Notes: generated by a model not told the origin, from the sequence alone. A stretch of DNA of 64,000 nucleotides from Clostridiales bacterium (GCA_018365455.1 JAGZJZ010000011.1:101347-165346); one strand, 5' to 3'. Shown: positions 1 to 8,256, counted from the stretch's first letter. Numbers and translations are program-made.

Positions 1-1278
1 GATGCCAAAGAACATTTATTTAGCAAAGTTGTAATCTATGATGTCTCCAGAGGCTCCAGAGATGTTGTAGACTGGTTTATGTTTCGTAAAGAAATGATGA
101 AACTTGATATAGAGATCGTTTCTGTGCATGACAAGCTGGGAAACATGCTTGATCCTGGTGATTTTCTAACAGAGCTTGTTACTGTCGGCGTAGGACAACA
201 TCACGTCCTGCAGAGTCGGCAAAAATCCATAGAGGGCACTACTAAGAGAGCACAGGAAGGGTTGTTTTTGGGCGGATGTCCGCCATTTGGATACGACATA
301 ATCCAACAGCATTATGTTATAAACCCATATGAAGCTGAGATCGTTGAAAAAATATTTACTTTGTATGCAACCGGAAGCAGTTATAGTGAGATCCTTGATG
401 CTATAGGACACGATGTAATAGGCAAAAAGGGGCGTCCGCTGGGTAAGAATACAATTTATGCTATTTTAAGAAATGAACGCTATATAGGCATATATACGTG
501 GAATAAGAGGAGGATAAAAACATTGGGAAAATGGGCAGGCGGAGGAGAAAATGAAAATAAAGTAGAAATCAGAGATATGATACCAAAGATTATTGATCAG
601 GAGACGTGGAATACCGTTCAAAATCGTTTGAAAACAAATAAGGGCGGAACATATAAGGCTAAAAGAAAATATCTCTTATCCGGGCTTATACACTGTGATA
701 CGTGCGGAGCGATGTATTGCGGTCGAACATCTGTAAATCAACGTGGGTACCAAAACTCTTATTATGTTTGCGGGAATAAAACCAGAACGCGTTCTTGTGA
801 CTCAAAAAACATCAAGGCTTCTGATATAGAGGAATTTGTAAAGCAGACCGTAAAGGATTTCTTGACATCAATGGATCTGGATATGGTCGCAAGAAATATT
901 GTGGATGACGTAAATAAAGAGGTAATAGACAGATCGAACGAAAAATTAGAACTTGTTGAGATCGCGGCAAAAATTAAAAATATAACCAAAGCAATAATGA
1001 ATGGAATTTCATATCCGGAATTAATGGAAGATATGAACAAGCTGCAAAAAAGGAAACATGAATTAGAAGAGATTTTAAATTTAGAGCAATATGAAGAAAT
1101 AAACAAAGCATCAGCAGATAGCATGAAAAAGTTTTTGGGTTACTTAATTGAAAATGTAGACGATAATATAGAACAAGTTATAAAAGGGTTCGTAATACGT
1201 ATAAACGCCCACCACGACGGCTCTTACACTGTCGTACTGGGCGTAGCACATACATCAAGTAGCGGAAGGGAGATTTGA
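1..1278 (+). CDS. Large serine recombinase, 5' end outside the window
   Basis: Site-specific DNA recombinase of the large serine (resolvase/invertase) type, the kind that integrates and excises phages and conjugative elements. The frame is open from base 1, so about 425 residues are visible and the N-terminus with the catalytic serine lies to the left. Visible parts in order: end of the resolvase catalytic domain (the motif DVSRGSR resembles the conserved DR-SR segment), the recombinase DNA-binding domain (GGCPPFGYD onward), a zinc ribbon with CDTCG and a later C...C pair, and a C-terminal coiled coil rich in Lys and Glu. The stop codon (1276-1278) lies inside the T arm of the oppositely oriented tRNA-Met gene, placing the recombinase at the very edge of its element. 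An ATG at 79 is internal, not the start. Identity is secure; which element it belongs to is unknown. Confidence 0.93.
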   Translation, partial: DAKEHLFSKVVIYDVSRGSRDVVDWFMFRKEMMKLDIEIVSVHDKLGNMLDPGDFLTELVTVGVGQHHVLQSRQKSIEGTTKRAQEGLFLGGCPPFGYDIIQQHYVINPYEAEIVEKIFTLYATGSSYSEILDAIGHDVIGKKGRPLGKNTIYAILRNERYIGIYTWNKRRIKTLGKWAGGGENENKVEIRDMIPKIIDQETWNTVQNRLKTNKGGTYKAKRKYLLSGLIHCDTCGAMYCGRTSVNQRGYQNSYYVCGNKTRTRSCDSKNIKASDIEEFVKQTVKDFLTSMDLDMVARNIVDDVNKEVIDRSNEKLELVEIAAKIKNITKAIMNGISYPELMEDMNKLQKRKHELEEILNLEQYEEINKASADSMKKFLGYLIENVDDNIEQVIKGFVIRINAHHDGSYTVVLGVAHTSSSGREI

Positions 1279-1333
1279 ACTCTCGACACCACGGGTATGA
1301 ACCGTGTGCTCTAGCCAACTGAGCTATTCCGCC
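1260..1333 (-). tRNA. tRNA-Met (anticodon CAT), probable integration target
   Basis: A 74-nt cloverleaf can be drawn on the minus strand: acceptor GGCGGAA/TTCCGCT, D arm GCTC/GAGC, anticodon stem CACGG/CCGTG with loop TTCATAC (anticodon CAT), T arm GAGAG/CTCCC with loop TTCAAAT. CCA is not encoded (A73 is followed by CT). Two pairs are imperfect and both involve the 3' half: G1-T72 in the acceptor stem and A50-C64 in the T stem. Read as elongator Met from its similarity to clostridial tRNA-Met; a CAT anticodon also fits tRNA-Ile2. The 3' end points toward the recombinase gene, the usual geometry for an element integrated in a tRNA 3' end. Confidence 0.92.
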
Positions 1334-1453
1334 ACAACGATACCCATTATATCGACTTCTTTCCCATTTGTCAACTGATTTTTGGAAATTTTTATAATTT
1401 TCGTGTAAATTCGTTAAATACGTTTCATAAGACTCAATTCAAGGATTCCCCTT

Positions 1454-1753
1454 CTATTCATCTTCCTTGAAAAGTATCTCATCTTTGTATACTAATCCCA
1501 GCTTGTCCCTGGCTACCTTTTCTGCATATTCTTTCGTCTGCATATAAGCTTTCATGTCTTCAATATCCTTGGAACGCTGCTCCTCTGCCTCTAACTGAGT
1601 CTGGAGCTGTGCCTCCCGTGCTGTATATATGGCATTTTTCTGCTTTATAGTATTACTTTGAACAAACAGTGTCACCAAAAGAACAAGCACCACCGCTGAG
1701 ATGCAAACCATACCCCGGCGGTTGCTGCCTCTATCTCTTCTTTTTTTGCGCAT
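1454..1753 (-). CDS. divIC: Septum formation initiator DivIC/FtsL-type protein
   Basis: Small bitopic division protein (99 aa). A basic cytoplasmic N-terminus (RKKRRDRGSNRR) is followed by one membrane segment (about residues 15-33) and an extracytoplasmic coiled coil rich in Gln and Glu (about 38-72), ending in the family's YAEKVARDKLGLV-type segment. In Firmicutes DivIC pairs with FtsL in the FtsQ/DivIB-FtsL-DivIC complex at the septum. The start overlaps the 3' end of yabQ by 23 nt, so the two are translationally coupled, and the yabP-yabQ-divIC order is the conserved one. In relatives spoIIE normally follows; here a tRNA and a mobile element come next. Confidence 0.9.
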   Translation of the reverse strand: MRKKRRDRGSNRRGMVCISAVVLVLLVTLFVQSNTIKQKNAIYTAREAQLQTQLEAEEQRSKDIEDMKAYMQTKEYAEKVARDKLGLVYKDEILFKEDE

Positions 1754-2228
1754 ATGACCCTTCCTTACTAATTTTTCCCCATTTTTTTCTACGTAATCTT
1801 ATTTTACCCGCTTTTTTTCCAGATTTCAATGTTTTTACCAAATTCTTTCTTAAGAATTTTTTAAGTTTCGAAATAGGTCGGAATATGAAGCTGAATGCTG
1901 TCGAAACCCAGTGAAATATGAAATTTAATGCGGCGGAAACCCCCTTGACAATGTAACCGCTCACGCTTTCATGATATAAAATGACACCAAGCAAAATTCC
2001 GGCAATAGCAAAACCGCGAATAGCTCCATTATTTTTTTCATATATCATACAAAAAATGACGAAAGCAGTCACACACCAATAGAGAAAATCTTCCAATCCG
2101 GTAAGTATTGTTCCGTGTTTGAAGACCCTTCTTAAGATCCTCAGCAAATCATATGCAAATACCAGTAAAACCCCTGTGGCAATCGAAGTCAGAAAGAACC
2201 ATGTTTCGTTTTGAATTACTTCACTCAT
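1731..2228 (-). CDS. yabQ: Spore cortex biosynthesis protein YabQ
   Basis: Polytopic membrane protein of 165 aa needed in Bacillus for spore cortex formation, located in the mother-cell membranes around the forespore. Four to five hydrophobic segments fill residues 8-120, including the family-typical stretch around ETWFFLTSIATG and FAYDLLRI. The tail (about 125-165) is strongly basic (KKFLRKN, RLRRKKW). It lies 6 nt downstream of yabP and overlaps divIC, which supports the call as strongly as the sequence. It is probably expressed in the mother cell from the sigma-E-like promoter ahead of yabP. Confidence 0.9.
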   Translation of the reverse strand: MSEVIQNETWFFLTSIATGVLLVFAYDLLRILRRVFKHGTILTGLEDFLYWCVTAFVIFCMIYEKNNGAIRGFAIAGILLGVILYHESVSGYIVKGVSAALNFIFHWVSTAFSFIFRPISKLKKFLRKNLVKTLKSGKKAGKIRLRRKKWGKISKEGSYAQKKKR

Positions 2229-2234
2229 AAGCGC

Positions 2235-2519
2235 CTACTTGAACAGCCTTCCAAGCAGAGAATCTCCCTGTTTCTTGGAATGTCCGTTTTCGGAATAAAT
2301 CAGACTGTCTATCTTTCCTTCGATGTCTACTTCCCCTTTTTCCAGTGTTAACCGGTTCACATGCAGCTCTTTCCCTTTTATCTGTAAAGTTCCAAGATCC
2401 GTTTCTAATACCACCTCATTCTCATCAAAAGAAAGCACATCCGATACTCCACTGATGGTTCCTGTCTTTCTTCCACTCATGGTTACCTTATGTGCTCTTA
2501 CAATCTGTTTTTCATCCAT
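2235..2519 (-). CDS. yabP: Sporulation protein YabP
   Basis: A 94-aa beta-rich protein of the YabP/YqfC family. In Bacillus it is a sigma-E-dependent sporulation protein required for cortex assembly together with YabQ. Family features visible are the early R-HKVTMSGR segment, the VSDVLSFDENEV stretch and the GTLQIKGKELHV-type strand. It is the first gene of a yabP-yabQ-divIC operon. The 150-nt gap upstream contains a plausible sigma-E promoter (see 2551-2579). Confidence 0.92.
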   Translation of the reverse strand: MDEKQIVRAHKVTMSGRKTGTISGVSDVLSFDENEVVLETDLGTLQIKGKELHVNRLTLEKGEVDIEGKIDSLIYSENGHSKKQGDSLLGRLFK

Positions 2520-2550
2520 AGAATCACCCCGCCTGGCAATATCTCTTTTT

Positions 2551-2579
2551 AATATATTAGCCTAAACGGGGTTTTATAC
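2551..2579 (-). promoter_or_regulatory. Candidate sigma-E promoter of yabP-yabQ-divIC
   Basis: On the minus strand GTATAAAA (2572-2579), a 13-nt spacer, then AATATATT (2551-2558). This resembles the Bacillus sigma-E pattern (-35 KMATATTT, 13-15 nt, -10 CATAYAHT), with seven of eight -10 positions matching. It lies about 30 nt before the yabP start, where a mother-cell promoter is expected from the known sigma-E control of yabP. The -35 match is only partial. Confidence 0.45.
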
Positions 2580-2669
2580 ATCTTTTTCTGAAGCTTTTCT
2601 ATTTAATTTTTTATGCCTGAAATCGTTAGGCAAAATCGGTCAGGAACCCCTTATGGATCTTACATCGGT

Positions 2670-2909
2670 CTACAAATAACGGTACAGTTCCTTCGCTTCA
2701 TCCTTTTTCACTGTTTCCTGGACATCCAGTACCTCCACTTTGACAGCCTTCGTGCCAAACTGAATTTCAATGACATCCCCTTCCTTCACATTGGCGGAAG
2801 CTTTTGCCACTTTTTCATTGATTAGTACTCTTCCCGCATCACAGGCTTCATTCGCTACCGTTCTGCGCTTGATCAGCCTGGATACTTTTAAAAATTTATC
2901 TAGTCTCAT
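2670..2909 (-). CDS. rqcP: S4-domain RNA-binding protein RqcP (YabO)
   Basis: A 79-aa protein made almost entirely of one S4 RNA-binding domain (MRLDKFLKVSRLIKRR at the N-terminus, then the GRVLINEKVAKAS segment). In Firmicutes RqcP acts with RqcH in ribosome-associated quality control, stabilising peptidyl-tRNA on stalled 50S subunits while alanine tails are added. The position between hup and yabP is the conserved yabN/mazG-yabO-yabP arrangement, which separates it from Hsp15 paralogues elsewhere. Start is supported by AGGTGTAAT just before the ATG. Confidence 0.9.
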   Translation of the reverse strand: MRLDKFLKVSRLIKRRTVANEACDAGRVLINEKVAKASANVKEGDVIEIQFGTKAVKVEVLDVQETVKKDEAKELYRYL

Positions 2910-2974
2910 AATTACACCTCACGCATACCTTAGAGAGGTCTGCAAGGTCCCCTTTCTACTGGAATATATCAAGC

Positions 2975-2997
2975 AAAAAGGGGAACCGAAGTCCCCC
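2975..2997 (-). terminator. Intrinsic terminator of the HU gene
   Basis: On the minus strand a 7-bp GC-rich stem closes on a TTCG tetraloop flanked C-G (stem 2980-2986 with 2991-2997) and is followed by TTTTT. It lies 20 nt after the HU stop codon. Confidence 0.85.
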
Positions 2998-3016
2998 TAA
3001 TCTTATCTTTTCTGAA

Positions 3017-3292
3017 TTATTCGTTGATCAAATCCTTTAATGCTTTTCCTGCTTTGAACTTAGGTGCTTTAGATGCATTAATTGTCATTGTCTCGCCGGT
3101 CTGAGGATTTCTTCCTTCTCTAGCTGCTCTTTCAGACACTTCAAATGTACCAAAGCCAACTAACTGGATCTTTTCACCTTTCTTTAATTCTTCAGCAACA
3201 ACATCCGTAAATGCTTTTAATGCCTTTTCCGCATCTTTTTTGGATAATTCTGTCTTTTCAGCAATTGCTGCAACTAATTCTGTTTTGTTCAT
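3017..3292 (-). CDS. hup: HU family DNA-binding protein
   Basis: Histone-like nucleoid protein, 91 aa, the normal HU length. The N-terminal helix-turn-helix dimerisation part (MNKTELVAAIAEK) is followed by the strongly conserved GFGTFEVSERAAREGRNP arm segment, with the intercalating proline at the arm tip in GRNPQTGE, and the ending APKFKAGKALKD. It bends and compacts DNA. A consensus promoter lies upstream (3391-3419) and a strong terminator downstream, so it is an independent, probably highly expressed unit. Ribosome site GAGGAGG precedes the ATG. Confidence 0.97.
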   Translation of the reverse strand: MNKTELVAAIAEKTELSKKDAEKALKAFTDVVAEELKKGEKIQLVGFGTFEVSERAAREGRNPQTGETMTINASKAPKFKAGKALKDLINE

Positions 3293-3390
3293 GGAATAAT
3301 TCCTCCTCTGATTTCTCTTATTGTTCTATACAGAATATATTTATATTTTCGAACTCTATAACTCGCCTTGCAAGTAAGTCCTTATGTCTA

Positions 3391-3419
3391 TTTATAAACT
3401 CTCGTACAGATTTTGTCAA
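3391..3419 (-). promoter_or_regulatory. Vegetative promoter of hup
   Basis: On the minus strand a perfect TTGACA (3414-3419), a 17-nt spacer and TATAAA (3391-3396). It is about 100 nt upstream of the HU start and has ideal sigma-A spacing. Confidence 0.75.
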
Positions 3420-3467
3420 GGAATTTCCGCTATTTATTGGCGTTTTCATCAAGAATTAAGAATTTAT

Positions 3468-3938
3468 TCACAACAAATATTGTGCCATTTCCGCTTTCGC
3501 TTTTGTCAAGGCTCTTTTTTGAATTTCTTCTGTTTCTATTGATTTTCCTTGTTTTTCCATTTTTTTAATATCTTCCCATTTTACAAGGACTTCCGCCGAA
3601 GTTCCGGCATTTTCACTTGCAAATACATGAGGGTGCCGGCGGATCATTTTCTCCCCTGCACGCTGAATTACATCTTCTATGGAAAACAATCCTTCTTCCG
3701 ATGCAATCTGGGTATGCAATACCACCTGCAGCAGCAAATCCCCCAATTCTTCACAGAGGTTTTCACTGTCGCCTGTTTCATTATAGATATCTATTGCCGC
3801 AAGCACCTCTGCAGACTCATTAATCAGGCAGGACTTCAGACTGTCATGGGTTTGTTCCCGATCCCAGGGACAGCCATCCTTGCTCCGCAGACGGGCAATA
3901 ATTCTACAATAGTCATCAAAACGGTACTGCTTGTCCAT
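3468..3938 (-). CDS. mazG: MazG family nucleoside triphosphate pyrophosphohydrolase
   Basis: A 156-aa single-domain MazG enzyme hydrolysing NTPs to NMP and pyrophosphate, thought to clean the nucleotide pool. The family core is clear: LRSKDGCPWDREQTH near the N-terminus, the metal-binding ESAEV and EELGDLLLQVVLH helices, and the RRHPHVF motif. It is about half the length of the two-domain E. coli protein and equals the MazG half of Bacillus YabN without the methylase half. It starts 1 nt after the phosphosugar mutase stop; its ribosome site (GGAG) sits inside that gene, so translation is likely coupled. Confidence 0.93.
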   Translation of the reverse strand: MDKQYRFDDYCRIIARLRSKDGCPWDREQTHDSLKSCLINESAEVLAAIDIYNETGDSENLCEELGDLLLQVVLHTQIASEEGLFSIEDVIQRAGEKMIRRHPHVFASENAGTSAEVLVKWEDIKKMEKQGKSIETEEIQKRALTKAKAEMAQYLL

Positions 3939-3939
3939 T

Positions 3940-5673
3940 TTAGAGCATCTCCTGAATCATAGCCAGTACTTTTTCACCCAGCGCTGCTGACTTCGTGTCT
4001 GCATCTTCCAGAGAAGTACCTTTTACGCCATAGTAGAATTTTACTTTTGGTTCGGTACCGGAAGGTCTTACGCATAGCCATGCATCGTCATTTAAATCGT
4101 AATAGAGAACGTTGGAGTTAGGCAGGCCTGTAGGCGTAACTTCCCCGGTTTCCATATTCTTAATCGTATCTTTTTTGTAATCTCTTGCGGAGAGCACTTT
4201 GTAATCTCCAATCTGAGCCGGAGGATCATTGCGCAGCGTCTCCAGGATTTCCTGAATTTTGGCAAGTCCTTCTATTCCTTTTAAGGTAATGGACTTAATA
4301 TCATCTTTGTAATAGCCGTATTTCTCATACATATCAATCATAGCATCCCAGAGAGTCTTACCCTGGCTCTTGTAATATGCTGCGGCTTCACACAGTGCCA
4401 TTGTTGCAACAATAGCATCTTTATCTCTGGCATGAGTTCCGATCAGACAGCCATAGCTCTCTTCAAAACCAAACAGATAGGTTCCTTTTCCACTGTTTTC
4501 AAATCCAAGGATCTGCTGCCCGATAAATTTAAACCCGGTAAGCACTTCGATAAATTTCACACCGTATGCCTTTGCAATTGCAGCTGCCATGTTCGTTGTA
4601 ACAATGGTACTGATCAGAGCGCCATCTTCCGGAAGTCCTTTTTCGGCTGCTCTCTGTCCAATTTCATAGTCTGCCAGGAGGCATCCGGACATATTGCCAG
4701 TAAGCGTGATATATTCACCTGTTTTCTCATCTTTTACATAGACCCCCAGACGGTCAGCATCCGGGTCGGTAGCCAGCACCAGATCGGCATCCACCTCTTT
4801 GGCAAGCTTTAATCCCAGTTCGAATGCCTCTTTTGCCTCCGGATTCGGATAGCTTACTGTGGGGAATTCTCCATCCGGCAATTCCTGCTCTTTTACCACA
4901 TATACATTTTCAAAACCAAGCTCTTTTAATACTCTTCTCGCAGGAATATTTCCGGTTCCATGAAGAGGGCTGTATACAATTTTCAGATTCTTCTGTTCCG
5001 CTTTAATGGCATCCCAGTGGATAACCTGGCTTTTCAGTTCTTCCATATAAGCATCGTCAATATCTTGTCCGATTACAATATAAAGTCCTGCAGCTTTTGC
5101 TGCTTCTTTATCCATGGTTTTCACTGTACTGTAATCCGTAACCTTCTTTACCTCGTCCATGATTCCGGTATCATGCGGCGGCGTAATCTGTGCGCCGTCT
5201 TCCCAGTATACCTTATAACCATTATACTCCGGCGGATTGTGGCTGGCTGTAATATTAATACCCGCAATACAGGAAAGTTTACGAACTGCATAGGAAAGCT
5301 CCGGCGTCGGTCTTAAGGATTCAAAAACAAAAGCCTTAATTCCGTTTGCAGCAAGGCAAAGTGCTGCTTCATCTGCAAACTCGGGAGACATTCTCCTGGA
5401 ATCGTATGCAATCGCAACACCTTTTTCTTTGCCGCCAACGCTTGCTATGTAGTTAGCCAGACCCTGTGTAGCCTTTCGTACTGTATATACATTCATTCTG
5501 TTCGTTCCGGCACCTATAATACCACGAAGTCCGGCTGTTCCGAACTCGAGATCTGCATAAAAACGCTCTTTTATTTCATTTTCATCATTTGCAATCCCTT
5601 TTAATTCCTCTTTCGTGGCTTCATCAAAGTATGGATTGCTCAACCATCCTTCGTAAATACTCTTATAATCCAT
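3940..5673 (-). CDS. pgcA: Phosphoglucomutase/phosphomannomutase (alpha-D-phosphohexomutase)
   Basis: Cytosolic enzyme of 577 aa interconverting hexose 1-phosphates and 6-phosphates, feeding UDP-glucose and cell-envelope sugar synthesis. All four family signatures are visible: the phospho-serine loop TASHNP near residue 145, the Mg-binding DPDADRLG, the sugar-binding GFEESYG, and the phosphate-binding RPSGTEPK at the C-terminus. The N-terminal FGTAGLRG is typical of the PgcA/PGM2 class. Start is supported by GGAGG 9 nt upstream. It precedes mazG by 1 nt. Confidence 0.95.
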   Translation of the reverse strand: MDYKSIYEGWLSNPYFDEATKEELKGIANDENEIKERFYADLEFGTAGLRGIIGAGTNRMNVYTVRKATQGLANYIASVGGKEKGVAIAYDSRRMSPEFADEAALCLAANGIKAFVFESLRPTPELSYAVRKLSCIAGINITASHNPPEYNGYKVYWEDGAQITPPHDTGIMDEVKKVTDYSTVKTMDKEAAKAAGLYIVIGQDIDDAYMEELKSQVIHWDAIKAEQKNLKIVYSPLHGTGNIPARRVLKELGFENVYVVKEQELPDGEFPTVSYPNPEAKEAFELGLKLAKEVDADLVLATDPDADRLGVYVKDEKTGEYITLTGNMSGCLLADYEIGQRAAEKGLPEDGALISTIVTTNMAAAIAKAYGVKFIEVLTGFKFIGQQILGFENSGKGTYLFGFEESYGCLIGTHARDKDAIVATMALCEAAAYYKSQGKTLWDAMIDMYEKYGYYKDDIKSITLKGIEGLAKIQEILETLRNDPPAQIGDYKVLSARDYKKDTIKNMETGEVTPTGLPNSNVLYYDLNDDAWLCVRPSGTEPKVKFYYGVKGTSLEDADTKSAALGEKVLAMIQEML

Positions 5674-5780
5674 TGTACTACCTCCTGCCTAAGTTTATAA
5701 TATACAGACGCTTTTCCACGTTAACGGTTGAAAATTGTCTCTGGGTACATTATATAATAGAAACAGGAAAAAAGGAATAA

Positions 5781-6761
5781 TTATTCAAGTATTTTTAAGA
5801 AACAATTTCGCTGATCCTGCTGATTCATCAGGATATCCAGCTTTTCGACATTTTTCTGCGGGATCCATGCTTTATTCATGTTGTAGTACTGATTTGCAAG
5901 TTTCCAGAACTTCTCGGGATAATACAGCCGGAGCATCAGATGCTCCATCTCCATATCTGAAATCCGCCTGACACTTCCGTATTCCCCCAGCATTTTCATT
6001 CCCAATGCAATATTCCAATCCTGTTTCTCCAGAATTTTCCGCAGGAACTGATACAGATCCGATATCGGTATATCGTAGCGGCACTTATCAAAATTCGTGG
6101 TTGCCACACCATCACGTCCAATTAATATCTGATGCTGATTGTAGCTTCCATGTATTAACTGGCCTTTTTTCAGGGATTCCTGGCGCAGTTTCTCATAAGA
6201 AGATTCCTTAATACGCCGGACAGAATCCTCAGCCTGTTCAAAAAATACAGGAAAGCTTTCCAAAAACTTGGATTCAAAAGCATTTTTACCTCTTCTGCTG
6301 CGCATAAAGGCACGTACCTTTTTTAATTCCTGATTATGGCGTTCCAGTTCCGCTGCCAGGTCACCGCCCTGGTATACCATGTCCTCATCCGTTCCCTCCA
6401 TGCGCATTACCTTATGAATCATTGCCAGATTCTTAATGGCAATTGTAATATCTTCTTCATTTTTTGTGTCGCATTCTTTTCCTTCAAACCAATCCTTAAC
6501 GACATACCCATTCTCATCTCTGTCATAAGAAACCAGGTTTCCCTCCATATTTTCCAATATGTAGTCTACATTTGAAACACCGTTCTCCTTCAGCAAAGCC
6601 AGGACCTTATTCTGGAAGGCAAGTCTTTTTGCCGAACCGGAAAACTCCGTTAAGAGCTTCTTTCCCTTATCTGTCTCACAGATATAGGAGCCACGGCCTC
6701 TCCTGGTAGCGGCCACCTTTAAGTCATACTGTTCTAATACTTTTAAACCTCTGTCGTTCAC
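5781..6761 (-). CDS. CotS/YsxE-like spore coat protein with kinase fold
   Basis: A 326-aa protein of the CotS family, spore-coat-associated proteins built on an aminoglycoside-phosphotransferase/choline-kinase fold. Visible features are the N-terminal lobe with SYICETDKGKKLL, the linker VVKDWFEG, and the catalytic-loop-like HGSYNQHQILI followed by NFDKCRYDIPISDLYQF. The usual HGD catalytic aspartate is replaced (HGSYN), so phosphotransfer may be lost, as in other coat members. Start is a GTG preceded by GGGGGG; no good ATG lies nearby. A sigma-E-like promoter is found 30-60 nt upstream, supporting mother-cell expression. It stands alone between pgcA and cca. Confidence 0.85.
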   Translation of the reverse strand: MNDRGLKVLEQYDLKVAATRRGRGSYICETDKGKKLLTEFSGSAKRLAFQNKVLALLKENGVSNVDYILENMEGNLVSYDRDENGYVVKDWFEGKECDTKNEEDITIAIKNLAMIHKVMRMEGTDEDMVYQGGDLAAELERHNQELKKVRAFMRSRRGKNAFESKFLESFPVFFEQAEDSVRRIKESSYEKLRQESLKKGQLIHGSYNQHQILIGRDGVATTNFDKCRYDIPISDLYQFLRKILEKQDWNIALGMKMLGEYGSVRRISDMEMEHLMLRLYYPEKFWKLANQYYNMNKAWIPQKNVEKLDILMNQQDQRNCFLKILE

Positions 6762-6790
6762 TCCAATCCCCCCAATCCCTTACTCCCTCT

Positions 6791-6819
6791 ATCTTATGCG
6801 GGGGTATTCTAAAATATGA
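6791..6819 (-). promoter_or_regulatory. Candidate sigma-E promoter of the cotS-like gene
   Basis: On the minus strand TCATATTT (6812-6819), a 13-nt spacer and CATAAGAT (6791-6798). The -35 matches the Bacillus sigma-E consensus KMATATTT at all eight positions; the -10 matches CATAYAHT at six of eight. It lies 30 nt upstream of the GTG start. Confidence 0.6.
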
Positions 6820-6861
6820 AGGAGTGAATCTGAAAAATACGCAGAGCATGTTTGAAACTTT

Positions 6862-8202
6862 TTAACTGCTTTTTAAAGCCCGCTCCAGAGCGATTTTTAA
6901 CAGTTCTTCTTTATTATTTTTCTCAGGGTCATCCAGAACAACCTCCAGTAGTTGCTGCAGGCATGTCCCAAGCTCTTTCCCCGGCTTCATTCCCGCCTGA
7001 ATCAGATCTCTTCCGGTAACCTCCAGATCCTTTAAGGACAGGCACTGTTTTTCTTCCAGAATCCTATGATAAAGTTCCTCAATTCTCTTAAGGTCACTCA
7101 GTTTCTCTGCCTGCTGATAAGAGCTCTGCGCCAGGACATCCGCCCTTTGTACCTCTAACAGCTTCGGGAATAGATCTTCCCCAATTTTATATATCGCTTT
7201 TCTGACACTTCTCGCATTTGTACCGGGGTGGTAATCGTGGTATTTTACCAGTTTTTCCACCTGGTATAAGGTTTCATTATCCAATTTCAGACGTTTCAGA
7301 AAATCTTTCGCCATCTGACTGCTTACTTCTGCATGTACGTAAAAATGATCGGTTCCGGACTCATCCGTAGTTCTGGTTGCCGCTTTACCAAAATCATGGC
7401 ACAATACGCTAAGACGCAGAACCTTATCTGTCCGCACCTCCTGCAAAGCCTTCAGGGTATGTTCTCCCACGTTTAAAATATGATGGGGATTATTCTGAGG
7501 GGTTTCCATCATGCGGTCAAATTCCGGAAGGATCACCGCGGTAATCCCAGCCTCCCAGGCAAGGCGCAGAGTCTCCGGGTGAGGGGACACGATGAGCTTT
7601 AACAACTCCGTCTGAATCCGCTCTGCGCTGATATGGCTCAGATGAGGTGCAAGCCTGCGTATCGCAGAAAACGTCTTCTCTTCAATCTGAAATCCCAGCT
7701 GCGCCGCAAAACGCACTGCACGCAGTATCCGAAGTGCGTCTTCACTGAATCTTTCCTCAGGATTTCCTACACAGCGGATAATCCCCTGCTTTAGATCCAA
7801 TACACCGTCAAATTCGTCTACCAGCCCCCGTTTTTCACTATAAGCCATAGCATTAATGGTAAAATCACGGCGCTTTAAATCTTCTGTCAGATTGGAAGTA
7901 AAGCAGACTTCCCTGGGATGCCTGCTGTCCTCATACTCGCCATCTATCCGATATGTGGTTACTTCAAACCCTTCCCGGTCCAATAAGACCGTCACGGTTC
8001 CGTGCTGGATTCCCGTATCCACCGTTCTCTTAAAGAGCTCTTTAACCTGCTCCGGTTTCGCAGAAGTAGTGATATCCCAGTCATCCGGATTACGAAAAAG
8101 GAGAGCGTCTCTGACGCACCCCCCTACAGCAAACCCCTCATATCCATTTTCTTCTAATTTTTCTATAATTGTTTTCACCTGTTCAGGCAGTGTAATCTTC
8201 AT
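6862..8202 (-). CDS. cca: CCA tRNA nucleotidyltransferase / HD domain
   Basis: Adds or repairs the CCA end of tRNAs (446 aa). The class II nucleotidyltransferase head shows GGCVRD and the metal-binding DWDITT pair, then RRDFTINAMAY and the ERFSEDALRILRAVRFAAQL nucleotide-selecting region. An HD-type domain follows (GEHTLKAL, LCHDFGKAAT). The chosen ATG at 8200-8202 has GGAGGT 6 nt upstream; the frame extends 17 codons further without a ribosome site. This matters here because the tRNA-Met at the left edge lacks an encoded CCA. Confidence 0.94.
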   Translation of the reverse strand: MKITLPEQVKTIIEKLEENGYEGFAVGGCVRDALLFRNPDDWDITTSAKPEQVKELFKRTVDTGIQHGTVTVLLDREGFEVTTYRIDGEYEDSRHPREVCFTSNLTEDLKRRDFTINAMAYSEKRGLVDEFDGVLDLKQGIIRCVGNPEERFSEDALRILRAVRFAAQLGFQIEEKTFSAIRRLAPHLSHISAERIQTELLKLIVSPHPETLRLAWEAGITAVILPEFDRMMETPQNNPHHILNVGEHTLKALQEVRTDKVLRLSVLCHDFGKAATRTTDESGTDHFYVHAEVSSQMAKDFLKRLKLDNETLYQVEKLVKYHDYHPGTNARSVRKAIYKIGEDLFPKLLEVQRADVLAQSSYQQAEKLSDLKRIEELYHRILEEKQCLSLKDLEVTGRDLIQAGMKPGKELGTCLQQLLEVVLDDPEKNNKEELLKIALERALKSS

Positions 8203-8256
8203 AGTGTACCTCCAAACATACTCTAGTGCCTTACCCCCCGGATGCCGAAACACAAA

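Noticed and set aside
79..81. ATG at 79 as the start of the recombinase
   Set aside because: The frame is open to base 1 and the upstream codons encode conserved resolvase-domain sequence, so the gene is cut by the window edge.
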